DNA from: DATBDN01 sp036269895
GTDB taxonomy: Bacteria > Actinomycetota > Thermoleophilia > Solirubrobacterales > Thermoleophilaceae
Assembly: GCA_036269895.1 (NCBI GenBank)
Contig: DATBDN010000076.1
Coordinates: 1-64,000 of the forward strand
Direction of reading: 5' to 3'
Length of the DNA: 64,000 bases
The notes beneath the pieces were generated by a model, which had not been told where the DNA came from, did no database searches, and was given only the letters and a program-made list of their open reading frames with translations. A program made the translations under genes and the position numbers. Shown piece after piece: positions 48,709 through 55,593 of this stretch. Position 1 is the stretch's first letter. Each line of letters opens with the position of its first letter.

Positions 48709-49317
48709 CTAACCCTTGGCGGCTGAGTAGCGCTCGGCAACCTTGTCCCAGTTGACCACGTCCCACCAGGCCTTCAGGTAGTCAGGACGCTTGTTCTGGT
48801 ACTTGAGGTAGTAGGCGTGCTCCCAGACGTCGTTGCCGAGCAGCGGCGTCTGGCCGTTCAGGACCGGACTGTCCTGGTTGGCGGTCTTCTCGAGCTTCAG
48901 CTGGCCGCCGTCGAGCACTAGCCACGTCCAGCCCGAGCCGAATTGCCCAACGCCGTTGGCCTCGAACTGCTCCTTGAACGAGTCGAACGAGTCGAACGCC
49001 TCGTTGAGCGCGTCCGCCAGCTCGCCGCTGGGCTCACCGCCGCCGTCGGCGCTCATCGACTCCCAGAAGAGCGTGTGGTTCGCATGGCCGCCGCCGTTGT
49101 TGCGGAAGACCGTCTGCTTGTCGTCGGGCAGCGACGAGAGGTTCTGCAGCACCTCCTCGACCGGCTTGCCGTCCCACTCCGTGCCGGCGATGGCGTCGTT
49201 GGCCTTGTCGACGTACGCCTGGTGATGCTTGTCGTGGTGGAGCTGCATCGTCTGCTCGTCGATCGTGGGCTCGAGAGCGTTGTAGTCGTACGGAAGCGGC
49301 GGGACTTCGTATGCCAC
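48709..49317 (-). CDS. sodA: Fe/Mn superoxide dismutase
   Basis: 202 residues, cytoplasmic. Metal ligands: His in LHHDKHHQAYV, His in GHANHTLFW, and Asp/His in DVWEHAYYLKYQN. Trp pattern GWTWLVL and WWDVVNW is standard. Family members use Mn or Fe; metal choice is not decidable from these motifs. GGGAGGCACG lies just upstream of the ATG. Upstream region holds the tandem hairpin repeats at 49364-49510. Confidence 0.96.
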   Translation of the reverse strand: MAYEVPPLPYDYNALEPTIDEQTMQLHHDKHHQAYVDKANDAIAGTEWDGKPVEEVLQNLSSLPDDKQTVFRNNGGGHANHTLFWESMSADGGGEPSGELADALNEAFDSFDSFKEQFEANGVGQFGSGWTWLVLDGGQLKLEKTANQDSPVLNGQTPLLGNDVWEHAYYLKYQNKRPDYLKAWWDVVNWDKVAERYSAAKG

Positions 49318-49363
49318 GAGGCGTGCCTCCCTAAGTCGGAATCGCAGGTTGCCCCGCGGACCC

Positions 49364-49510
49364 TAGAGGAGACCGGGCCTTCGGGCCTTCGGCCCTTCAT
49401 GATCGGGCTCCGCGCTGGAGGAGACCGGGCCTTCGGTCCTTCATGATCGGGCTCCGCCCTAGAGGAGACCGGGCCTTCGGCCCTTCATGATCGGGCTTCG
49501 CCCTAGAGGA
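49364..49510. repeat. Three tandem 44-bp repeats carrying UUCG hairpins
   Basis: Units at 49364-49415 (52 bp, with an extra GCCTTCGG duplication), 49416-49459 and 49460-49503 (44 bp each), plus a partial TAGAGGA at 49504-49510. Each unit has GGGCC-TTCG-GGCCC-type stems with a UUCG loop (GGGCCTTCGGCCC), CTTCATGATCGGG and a second stem GGGC-TCC-GCCC. They lie between sodA and the MFS stop codon, which sits inside the last unit boundary. They look like duplicated terminators or processing hairpins. No coding potential is visible. Confidence 0.8.
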
Positions 49511-50699
49511 CCACGGCGTAGCGCCGGGCTGCGCGTGCGTGCATGTAGAAGAACGCCATCGCCGCGACGGTCGTCGCCGCTCCCGCGATCGCGTACGTTG
49601 CGCGCGCCGAGAGAAGCGCCGTCAAGACACTTCCCACGACGAAGCCGAGTCCGGGCGCCAGCTGCGCGCCGGCATCGAGCAGGCCGACTACGCGCACCTG
49701 AAGCGCCTCCGGCACTCGCTCCTGCAAGGCGGTGATGACCGCGACCCACTGGATGCCGTTGCCGATGCCGCCAAGAAGCGAGGCTGCGCAGGCGAAGACC
49801 AGGCCGGGCGCGACCGCCAGCCCGAAGTACGCGACGGCTACGAGCAGCGAGGCCGTGGCCGCCAGCAGCAGCAGCGGCGACCGCGCCCGCGCGAAGAGCG
49901 CGCCGCCGACCACGATCCCGAGGCCCCAAGTGGCGAGCAGCGCGCCGTAGCCGCCGGCGCCCACCCCCAGGTCACGCTCGGCGTAGACGACCTCGATCGG
50001 GATCACCAGCATGAACGCCAGGAGCGCGGCGGTCTGGACGGCGATCAGTGTGAACGCCAGGCGGTCCGAGCGCGCGGCCCGAAGGCCCTGGCGGAAGTGG
50101 GCCCACGCGTTCGCCGCTTCTGCCTCCGGCCGGGCGCGCGGGGTTCGCACCATCAGCACGGCGCCGACCGCGAAGCAAGCCGCGGCCGCGAACAGCGGCA
50201 GCGCTGGCGTGGTCAGCGCCGCCAGCCCTCCGCCGACCGCCGCGCCGACCGTTCCCGCCACCGCGAAACCGAGGTTGAGTGCGCTGTTGCCGGCGCGCAG
50301 CTGCCCGGCGCGGGTCAGGCGCACGGTCGCCTCGGCGCGCGTGACGCTGCGGCAGCAGACCGCGAGCGTGCCGGTGACCAGCGGCACGACGACCAGGACC
50401 GCGACCGGCAGCGGCGCCGCCAGGACCGCGAACAGGACCGCCTCGATCGCCAGGCAGATGGCCAGGCCGCGCCGCCCCGCGCGGCGGTCGATGAACGCAG
50501 CCAGCGGCTGGCTGGCGAACGCCGGGCCGAGGCGGGCTGCCACGAAGAAGGCGCCGGTTGCCAAAACGGAGCCAGAGCGTCCGAAGACGACAACCGCCAG
50601 TGCCAGCGAGGCCAGGGTCTCCCCCAGCTCCGCGAGTGTGAGGGTTCCAGCGAGGCGAGCGAGTCCGGGAAGGCGTAGCGCGCGAAGCGACTCGCGCAT
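49503..50699 (-). CDS. MFS transporter (12-helix type)
   Basis: 398 residues, about 12 membrane helices. Helix 1-2 region FGRSGSVLATGAFFVAARLG and the ASQPLAAFIDRRAGRRG loop resemble MFS motif A. Substrate unknown; distant from the two DHA2 exporters in this window. The TAG stop lies in the 3' boundary of the tandem repeat. Its start shares one base with the stop of the HD-GYP gene. Confidence 0.88.
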   Translation of the reverse strand: MRESLRALRLPGLARLAGTLTLAELGETLASLALAVVVFGRSGSVLATGAFFVAARLGPAFASQPLAAFIDRRAGRRGLAICLAIEAVLFAVLAAPLPVAVLVVVPLVTGTLAVCCRSVTRAEATVRLTRAGQLRAGNSALNLGFAVAGTVGAAVGGGLAALTTPALPLFAAAACFAVGAVLMVRTPRARPEAEAANAWAHFRQGLRAARSDRLAFTLIAVQTAALLAFMLVIPIEVVYAERDLGVGAGGYGALLATWGLGIVVGGALFARARSPLLLLAATASLLVAVAYFGLAVAPGLVFACAASLLGGIGNGIQWVAVITALQERVPEALQVRVVGLLDAGAQLAPGLGFVVGSVLTALLSARATYAIAGAATTVAAMAFFYMHARAARRYAVVL

Positions 50700-52057
50700 C
50701 AGGTCACGGCCTCGAGCAGGCTCGGCACGGCCAGCGCGCGCGCCCGCTCCTGCGCCAGCTCGCGCTCGAAGTCGGTGTCGTCGCCATGGCCGAACGCAAG
50801 CGCCTCGCTCGCGAGAACCTGCACGAAGATCTCCACCAGCTCGCCGTCCAACTGGGTGCCGGACACGCGGCGCAGCTCCGCGATCGCCTCCTGGGACGAG
50901 ACTGGGTCGCGGTACGAGTCGCGTGCCGTCATCACGTCATAGGTGTCCGCGATCGAGATCATCCGGGCCAGCCACGGCACGTCGTCGCCACGCAGGTTGT
51001 TCGGGTAGCCGGTGCCGTCGATGCGCTCGTGGTGCGCGTGGACGACCGCCGCGATGTCGGCGAACTCCTCGATCTGCGCGATCACCGACGCACCGTGCGC
51101 CGGATGCTGCTTGACGATCTCCCACTGCTCGTCGTTCAGTGAGCCCTCCGCGAACAGGACGTGGTCGGGGAAGATCGACTTGCCGATGTCGTGGAGCAAG
51201 GCAGCAGTGTGCACCAAGCGCTGCTCGACCGAGCTGGCGCCGGCCGCGCGCGCGATCGCCTGGGCGTAGCGGGCGACCGCCGCGGAATGACGGGCGGTCA
51301 TGCTGTCGCGCAGCGACAGGCTGCGGACCATCGAGAAGAGGACGTCGACCTGGAGCGCCCGCAGACGCTCCGCGCGCAGCTGCGAGCGCTGAAGCTCGCG
51401 CAGCACGTACTGGAAGCCGAGCAGCACGAGCGCAATCAGCACGATCACCGCGACCCCAAGCTTCGGGTAGAGCGTGGCGACCGTCGCCCCGAGCAAGCCA
51501 GTCAGAATCTCGGAAGGGAGCAGCGGCACGAGGACGGTGACGATCTGCCCACGGATCGAGCGGCCGTAGAAGACGCGCTGGTGCGCGGCGATCTGGAGGA
51601 AGTTGACGAGTAGGGCGACGACGAACGCGCCCATGATTGCGCCCGCGTACGCCAGGCTTCCCACGGTCGCGTGGCTCGCGTCGGCGAGCCAGTCGAGGGT
51701 CGTGGCGCCGGCTAACGGGAAGACTGCGTAAGCCGAGACGTTGCTGACCAGCGAGGCGACCGGCCGCCGCAGGCGCAGCCCGTCGACCAGTGCGGACAGC
51801 GTGCCGACCAGCACACCGCCGGCCGCCCCCGTCAGCGCGATCGCGAGGACGGTCGCGAGCAGCGAGCCGGAAACGTTGAAGCCGCGGTCGGTGACGATCG
51901 CGAAGGCGTCGCTGGCGATCGCCAGCACCAGGAAGAGGGCAACGAGCTCGAGCCCGTCGTTGCCTTGGAACGGCTCGAAGGCGAGAGCGGCCGCGACGGC
52001 CATGCCGCCCAACAGGATCTCCGCCCCGAGCATCGCGCTCTGACGCCGCCGAACCAC
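50699..52057 (-). CDS. Membrane HD-GYP phosphodiesterase
   Basis: 452 residues (GTG at 52057; ATG at 52033 is an alternative). Residues 1-220 hold about six membrane helices with no other sensor domain. The HD-GYP domain is complete: HTAALLHDIGKSIFPDHVLF, HPAHGASVI, HHERIDGTGYPNNL and ISIADTYDVMTARDSYR. Likely hydrolyses cyclic di-GMP or a related dinucleotide near the membrane. Coupled by 1 bp to the downstream MFS gene and preceded by the terminator and tiny ORF at 52103-52191. Confidence 0.93.
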   Translation of the reverse strand: MVRRRQSAMLGAEILLGGMAVAAALAFEPFQGNDGLELVALFLVLAIASDAFAIVTDRGFNVSGSLLATVLAIALTGAAGGVLVGTLSALVDGLRLRRPVASLVSNVSAYAVFPLAGATTLDWLADASHATVGSLAYAGAIMGAFVVALLVNFLQIAAHQRVFYGRSIRGQIVTVLVPLLPSEILTGLLGATVATLYPKLGVAVIVLIALVLLGFQYVLRELQRSQLRAERLRALQVDVLFSMVRSLSLRDSMTARHSAAVARYAQAIARAAGASSVEQRLVHTAALLHDIGKSIFPDHVLFAEGSLNDEQWEIVKQHPAHGASVIAQIEEFADIAAVVHAHHERIDGTGYPNNLRGDDVPWLARMISIADTYDVMTARDSYRDPVSSQEAIAELRRVSGTQLDGELVEIFVQVLASEALAFGHGDDTDFERELAQERARALAVPSLLEAVT

Positions 52058-52102
52058 CAGAGATTTATCGGTAATAGCACGGGATTCTGAAGCAATGGAC
52101 CG

Positions 52103-52131
52103 AAACGAAAAGGGCCGCCCGCGGGCGGCCC
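52103..52131 (-). terminator. Perfect intrinsic terminator upstream of the HD-GYP gene
   Basis: GGGCCGCCC-gc-GGGCGGCCC (52112-52131) is a perfect 9-bp stem with a minimal loop. Read on the minus strand it is followed by TTTTCGTTTCG, a U-rich tail. It lies 54 bp before the HD-GYP start, so transcripts begun upstream would be terminated or attenuated before that gene. Confidence 0.8.
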
Positions 52132-52161
52132 ATTCGTTTGTCCCAGAAATCCGGTGGCGAA

Positions 52162-52191
52162 CTAGTTGTTCTTGAAGCCCATGGCGTCCAT
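52162..52191 (-). CDS. Nine-codon (or six-codon) ORF before the terminator
   Basis: ATG at 52191 encodes M-D-A-M-G-F-K-N-N then TAG. GGGAGG (52193-52198) is a strong ribosome site: 1 nt from the first ATG but 10 nt from a second in-frame ATG at 52182, giving M-G-F-K-N-N. About 30 nt separate the stop from the terminator. It has the look of a leader peptide or a small peptide transcript. It is too short to rule out chance. Confidence 0.4.
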   Translation of the reverse strand: MDAMGFKNN

Positions 52192-52360
52192 ACCTCCCAA
52201 GTTCGTAGTAGCCCTGGGGTCAGCATGGTGATCGCTGCATAGGTCGGAATGACCGATTTACCGAAAACCCGCAAATTGCGGTAATACATGTCAGTAGTTA
52301 GCGAGAAATTCGGTGTCCGATTAGGAAGGACGGCATCCCCCGAATGTCTACCTCTGACGG
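52192..52360. other. AT-richer intergenic stretch with no larger gene
   Basis: The 52058-52382 interval has no ORF of normal size that I can support. This part is AT-richer than the surroundings and holds the palindrome CCGCAAATTGCGG at about 52269-52281 and a repeated CGGTAATA string (also near 52070). A promoter for the tiny ORF transcript is expected here but I cannot place it confidently. Confidence 0.4.
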
Positions 52361-52378
52361 TATACTTGCGCTAGCAAG
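52361..52378 (+). promoter_or_regulatory. Promoter -10 and MarR-type operator before the hydrolase
   Basis: TATACT (52361-52366) is a -10 hexamer overlapped at its last base by the palindrome CTTGC-gcta-GCAAG (52365-52378), which contains the core TTGC-N4-GCAA. Transcription would start around 52372-52374, inside the operator and about 10 nt before the ATG at 52383. A bound repressor would block the start. Same core as the marR and yceI sites. Confidence 0.7.
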
Positions 52379-52382
52379 CTAA

Positions 52383-53018
52383 ATGGCCTCTCTTACCTTC
52401 CTAGAACGCCCCGCCGACGGCGAACCTGACGGCCTCCTGGTCCTCCACCATGGCCGCGGCGCCGACGAGCACGATCTGCTCGGGCTGGCCGACGTTCTCG
52501 ACCCGCAGCGCAGGCTGCACGTGGTCACCCCGCGTGCGCCGCTGACGCTGCCCGGATCGCCGGGCTACCACTGGTACGTCGTGCCGCGGGTGGGCTATCC
52601 AGACCCGGACACCTTCCACGCGGCATTCGACGCTCTCACCACGTTCCACGACGAGCTCTGGAAGCAGACCGGGATCGCTCCCGAGCGCACGGTCCACGGC
52701 GGGTTCTCGATGGGCTCGGTCATGAGCTACGCGACCGGGCTGAGCGGCGACCGCCCGGAGCCGGCGGGCGTGCTCGTGTTCTCGGGCTTCATCCCGACGG
52801 TCGAGGGCTGGCAGCCCGACCTCGCCCGCAACGACCTTCCGATCTTCATCGCGCACGGGCGGCGCGACCCGGTCATGAACGTCGAGTTCGCGCGCCGGGC
52901 ACGCCAACTGCTCGCGGGAGCGGGCTTCGACGTCGAGTACCACGAGTCGGACGGGGCCCATTTCATCGACCCGGACCACGTCCCAAAAGCTGTCGATTGG
53001 CTCGGACGGCAGCTATAA
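52383..53018 (+). CDS. Phospholipase/carboxylesterase-type alpha/beta hydrolase (MhqD-like)
   Basis: 211 residues. Nucleophile elbow GGFSMGSVMS with Ser near 109; oxyanion segment LHHGRGADEHDLL; Asp in GRRDPVM and catalytic His in DGAHFIDPDHV. Same family as Bacillus MhqD, a hydrolase of the quinone-stress regulon. Reading distance to the MarR operator upstream and to marR (16 bp downstream) supports that role. The endogenous ester substrate is unknown. Confidence 0.9.
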   Translation: MASLTFLERPADGEPDGLLVLHHGRGADEHDLLGLADVLDPQRRLHVVTPRAPLTLPGSPGYHWYVVPRVGYPDPDTFHAAFDALTTFHDELWKQTGIAPERTVHGGFSMGSVMSYATGLSGDRPEPAGVLVFSGFIPTVEGWQPDLARNDLPIFIAHGRRDPVMNVEFARRARQLLAGAGFDVEYHESDGAHFIDPDHVPKAVDWLGRQL

Positions 53019-53030
53019 TTGCCATAGCAA
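53014..53030 (+). promoter_or_regulatory. Consensus -10 and operator of marR
   Basis: TATAAT at 53014-53019, overlapping the end of the hydrolase gene, is a perfect -10 hexamer. TTGC-cata-GCAA (53019-53030) follows directly and ends 3 bp before the marR ATG at 53034. The transcript start would lie inside the palindrome, implying a near-leaderless autoregulated mRNA. No good -35 is apparent. Confidence 0.7.
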
Positions 53031-53033
53031 GTA

Positions 53034-53558
53034 ATGGCGACTCCAGCGAAAAACGACACGGCCGACAGCTGCGCTTACGTCCTCGGCGACGACGGCCTGG
53101 CCACCTGGTCGGTTATCCACGCGGACGCGTGGATCGGCTTGCTGGAGACCCACAAGCGTCTCACGCGCGCGCTCGACGCCGAGCTCGAAGCCGAGTTCGG
53201 CCTGTCATTGAGCGGCGTCGAGGTGCTCGGGCGCCTGGCGGCGGCCGAAAGCCGAAACCTACGGCTGTCGGTACTGGCCGGCGAGTGCGGCCTCAGCCTG
53301 AGCCGGATCTCGCGCATCGTCGACGCCCTCGAGGGCCGCGAGCTCGTCGAGCGGCGCTCTTCCGCCGCCGATGCCCGCGCCGTCGAGGCGCACCTGCTGC
53401 CGGCCGGGCTGGATCTGGTCCGCGAGGCGCAGGCCAGCCATTTCGCGTCGGTCCAGCAGCGCTTCTTCGAGCAGCTGAGCCCGGCCGAGATCGAGACTCT
53501 TGCGACCGTCTTCGGTCGCTTCGCGCCCCGCGCCGCGGCGGCCTGCTCCGAGTCGTAA
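53034..53558 (+). CDS. MarR-family transcriptional regulator
   Basis: 174 residues. Winged HTH of about 60-125: LSLSGVEVLGRLAAAESRNL, LSVLAGECGLSLSRISRIVDALEGR and the wing RRSSAADARAVEAHLLPAG. Dimerisation helices flank it at both ends. Cys residues at position 13 (DSCAYV), in the recognition region (GECGLS) and at 172 (AACSES) are candidate redox or electrophile sensors. Probable repressor binding the TTGC-N4-GCAA sites at the hydrolase, its own and yceI promoters. Confidence 0.93.
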   Translation: MATPAKNDTADSCAYVLGDDGLATWSVIHADAWIGLLETHKRLTRALDAELEAEFGLSLSGVEVLGRLAAAESRNLRLSVLAGECGLSLSRISRIVDALEGRELVERRSSAADARAVEAHLLPAGLDLVREAQASHFASVQQRFFEQLSPAEIETLATVFGRFAPRAAAACSES

Positions 53559-53573
53559 CAAACCTGCTCTGAC

Positions 53574-53588
53574 CCCGTTTGTAACGGG
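53574..53588 (+). terminator. Hairpin CCCGTT-N3-AACGGG after marR
   Basis: A 6-bp stem (CCCGTT-tgt-AACGGG) 16 bp beyond the marR stop, without a U-tract. It may end the hydrolase-marR transcript before the yceI promoter, or only be a chance repeat. Confidence 0.35.
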
Positions 53589-53613
53589 CGGCGGATTGGG
53601 TACCTCGGTATTG

Positions 53614-53670
53614 TTGCCAGCGCAATGTTGACAGCGCAACATTTTTGAGCTATATTGCTTGCTCTAGCAA
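53614..53670 (+). promoter_or_regulatory. Consensus promoter of yceI with three MarR-type operators
   Basis: -35 TTGACA (53628-53633) and -10 TATATT (53651-53656) are separated by an ideal 17 bp. Operator A TTGC-cagc-GCAA is at 53614-53625; near-operator B TTGA-cagc-GCAA (53628-53639) overlaps the -35 and repeats A at a 14-bp phase; operator C TTGC-tcta-GCAA (53659-53670) covers the expected transcript start near 53663. The arrangement is a strong promoter that a repressor could occlude from both sides. Confidence 0.8.
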
Positions 53671-53705
53671 CGTTTCTCCACTTCGCCTAGGAGGCAAAGA
53701 CGAAA

Positions 53706-54236
53706 ATGAGCACCACTGAGACCCAGGCAGTACCCGCAGGCACGTGGACCGTCGACAAGGTTCACTCCAACGTCGGGTTTGCCGTTGACTACATGGCCGG
53801 CACGTTTACCGGCTCGTTCTCGGACTTCGATGCCGAGACCCGCGACGGCGTCCTGAAGGGCTCCGCGAAGGTCGCCAGCGTCCAGGTCAAGGACCCGAAT
53901 CTCGAGGCGCACCTGCAGTCGCCGGACTTCTTCGACGCCGAGCGCAACCCTGAGCTGACGTTCCAGTCGAAGTCGATCGACCGCGACGGCGACCAGCTCA
54001 AGATCGACGGTGAGATCACGATCAAGGGCCACTCAGAGCCCGTCGAGATCACCGCCGTCATCACCGAGCCGGTCGAGGATCCCTACGGCGGCACGCGCTT
54101 CGGCCTGAAGCTCGAGGCCAAGGTCGACCGCGACAAGTTCGGCGTCAGCTGGAACAACCCGCTGCCGAGTGGCGAGCCGGCCCTCTCGAACGAGGTCACC
54201 ATCCTCGCCGACCTGCAGCTGTCGAAGCAGGCGTAA
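53706..54236 (+). CDS. YceI-family lipid-binding protein
   Basis: 176 residues with AGGAGG and good spacing before the ATG. One YceI lipocalin-like barrel (TWTVDKVHSNVGFAVDYMAG, LEAHLQSPDFFDAERNPELT, LKIDGEITIKGHSEPVEI, DKFGVSWNNPL). Family members bind polyisoprenoids such as quinone precursors. No signal peptide is seen, so it is likely cytoplasmic. First gene of an operon with the FMN reductase 4 bp downstream, under the MarR sites. Confidence 0.92.
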   Translation: MSTTETQAVPAGTWTVDKVHSNVGFAVDYMAGTFTGSFSDFDAETRDGVLKGSAKVASVQVKDPNLEAHLQSPDFFDAERNPELTFQSKSIDRDGDQLKIDGEITIKGHSEPVEITAVITEPVEDPYGGTRFGLKLEAKVDRDKFGVSWNNPLPSGEPALSNEVTILADLQLSKQA

Positions 54237-54240
54237 CCAG

Positions 54241-54804
54241 ATGCGCGTCCTCGGCATCAGCGGCAGCCTGCGCCGCGACTCACACAACACGGCGCTCCTG
54301 CGTCACGTCGGCGAGCTGTTCAAGGCCGAGGGCGCGGAGTTCGAGATCTACGACGGGCTGCGTGACATCCCGCCGTACGACGAGGACGACGACGTAGAGA
54401 ACGGTCCGGAGGCCGTCGCGCGGCTTCGCGCGGCGGTCGCCGAGGCCGACGCCGTCTTCTTCACGACGCCCGAGTACAACCACTCGATCCCGGGCGCCCT
54501 CAAGAACGCAGTCGACTGGGTGTCCCGGCCGATCGCGACGAACCCGCTGCGCAACAAGCCGGTCGCTGTGATCGGCGCGAGCACCGGCATGTTCGGAGCC
54601 GTGTGGGCCCAGGCTGAGCTCCGCAAGGTCCTCGGCGCCACCGGCGCACGGGTGGTCGACGGCGAAGTGCCGGTCGGCCACGCGCACACACGTTTCGACG
54701 AGGAGGGTCGCCTGAACGACCCGAACCTCGAGGAGCAGGTGCTGGCGGTCGCGCAGTCGCTGCTCGGCGTGGCGCAGCCGGCGGAGAAGCAGATAGCGGC
54801 TTAG
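54241..54804 (+). CDS. NADPH-dependent FMN reductase (quinone/azo reductase-like)
   Basis: 187 residues from the ATG at 54241. Flavodoxin fold: GISGSLRRDSHNTALLRHV phosphate loop and PEYNHSIPGALKNAVDW. Same family as chromate/quinone reductases that detoxify quinones by two-electron transfer. Starts 4 bp after yceI, so the pair is co-transcribed from the MarR-controlled promoter. Confidence 0.92.
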   Translation: MRVLGISGSLRRDSHNTALLRHVGELFKAEGAEFEIYDGLRDIPPYDEDDDVENGPEAVARLRAAVAEADAVFFTTPEYNHSIPGALKNAVDWVSRPIATNPLRNKPVAVIGASTGMFGAVWAQAELRKVLGATGARVVDGEVPVGHAHTRFDEEGRLNDPNLEEQVLAVAQSLLGVAQPAEKQIAA

Positions 54805-54817
54805 GCGGGCAGCACTA

Positions 54818-55312
54818 CTACCGCTTACGGCCGCCCGGCAATACACCGGGCGGCCCAAGCAGTTCGATCCCATTGGCCGCGCCAACCGAGGACAACGCGG
54901 CTTCCTCCTCCGCCAAAGGCCAGCCCGAGATCGGCACCGCGATCGGCTCAACAAGCGCGCGGTTGAAATCCAGGAGGAGCTCCAGCGACGTGACGCGCGT
55001 CAGGATGAGCCAGCGCGCATCTTCTGATTCCACGCGGAAGGTGCGCTCGGCACCGGCCGCTGCGACGACGACGTCGCCCGGACCCGCCGGGACGATCTCG
55101 TCGCCGATGAAGAACAACACCTCGCCCTCGAGCACGCGGTACGTCTCGGCCTCATCTCGCCTGTAAAGAGGAGGCATCGCGCCTTCCGGCGCCGTGCGTT
55201 CGACGAGCGCGGTCTGCGACGGACGCTGCGAGGCATCCAGCACAGCCGTGGCGAGCTCGTCGATGAACCACTGGGAGGTGGTCTCTCGCTCGATCTGGGT
55301 GAGCAACTTCAT
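54818..55312 (-). CDS. Cupin-domain protein
   Basis: 164 residues. Cupin_2 core: PPLYRRDEAETYRVLEGEVLFFIGDEIVPAGPGDVV in consecutive pieces, with acidic/His positions partly replaced (first metal-site His appears as Tyr/Arg in PPLYRRDE). Metal binding is therefore doubtful. Helical C-terminus (LAEEEAALSSVGAANGIELLG). Function unknown. Confidence 0.8.
   Translation of the reverse strand: MKLLTQIERETTSQWFIDELATAVLDASQRPSQTALVERTAPEGAMPPLYRRDEAETYRVLEGEVLFFIGDEIVPAGPGDVVVAAAGAERTFRVESEDARWLILTRVTSLELLLDFNRALVEPIAVPISGWPLAEEEAALSSVGAANGIELLGPPGVLPGGRKR
54829..54855 (+). terminator. Inverted repeat ending the yceI-FMN reductase operon
   Basis: GGCCGCCCGG-caataca-CCGGGCGGCC, a perfect 10-bp stem with a 7-nt loop, 25 bp after the FMN reductase stop. 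It lies inside the last codons of the convergent cupin gene, so it may serve as terminator for the plus-strand operon. No U-tract follows. Confidence 0.5.
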
Positions 55313-55392
55313 GTGCGCAATATCCCGGCGTACGAGTGCTGTGTCGTCGGCCGTCCGAACGAACTTGCCGTCATCCCTGAGAATGAGCCCGA

Positions 55393-55593
55393 ATGAGGGT
55401 TCGATCGCCGGTGGGTGAATACGACTACCGAGTAACGGCAGTGCGCGTGAAGCGCGACGGGATCGAGATCGACGGAAGCCTTGGTCAGTGGCAGACGACG
55501 ATGGTCGTCGAGCCGAAGGATCTGGCGCCGGCGCTTCGCTGGTTGGCGGTCGCGGGCGGACTCGCGCTCGCCGCTATCCGGCTCTCGCGCTGA
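55393..55593 (+). CDS. Small hypothetical protein with one membrane segment
   Basis: 66 residues. Beta-rich N-terminus (YDYRVTAVRVKRDGIEIDGS) and a hydrophobic C-terminal helix (LRWLAVAGGLALAAIRLSR). No recognised family. The 3' end overlaps the convergent glycosyltransferase by 20 bp, which is tolerable. Codon bias fits but evidence is limited. Confidence 0.4.
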   Translation: MRVRSPVGEYDYRVTAVRVKRDGIEIDGSLGQWQTTMVVEPKDLAPALRWLAVAGGLALAAIRLSR

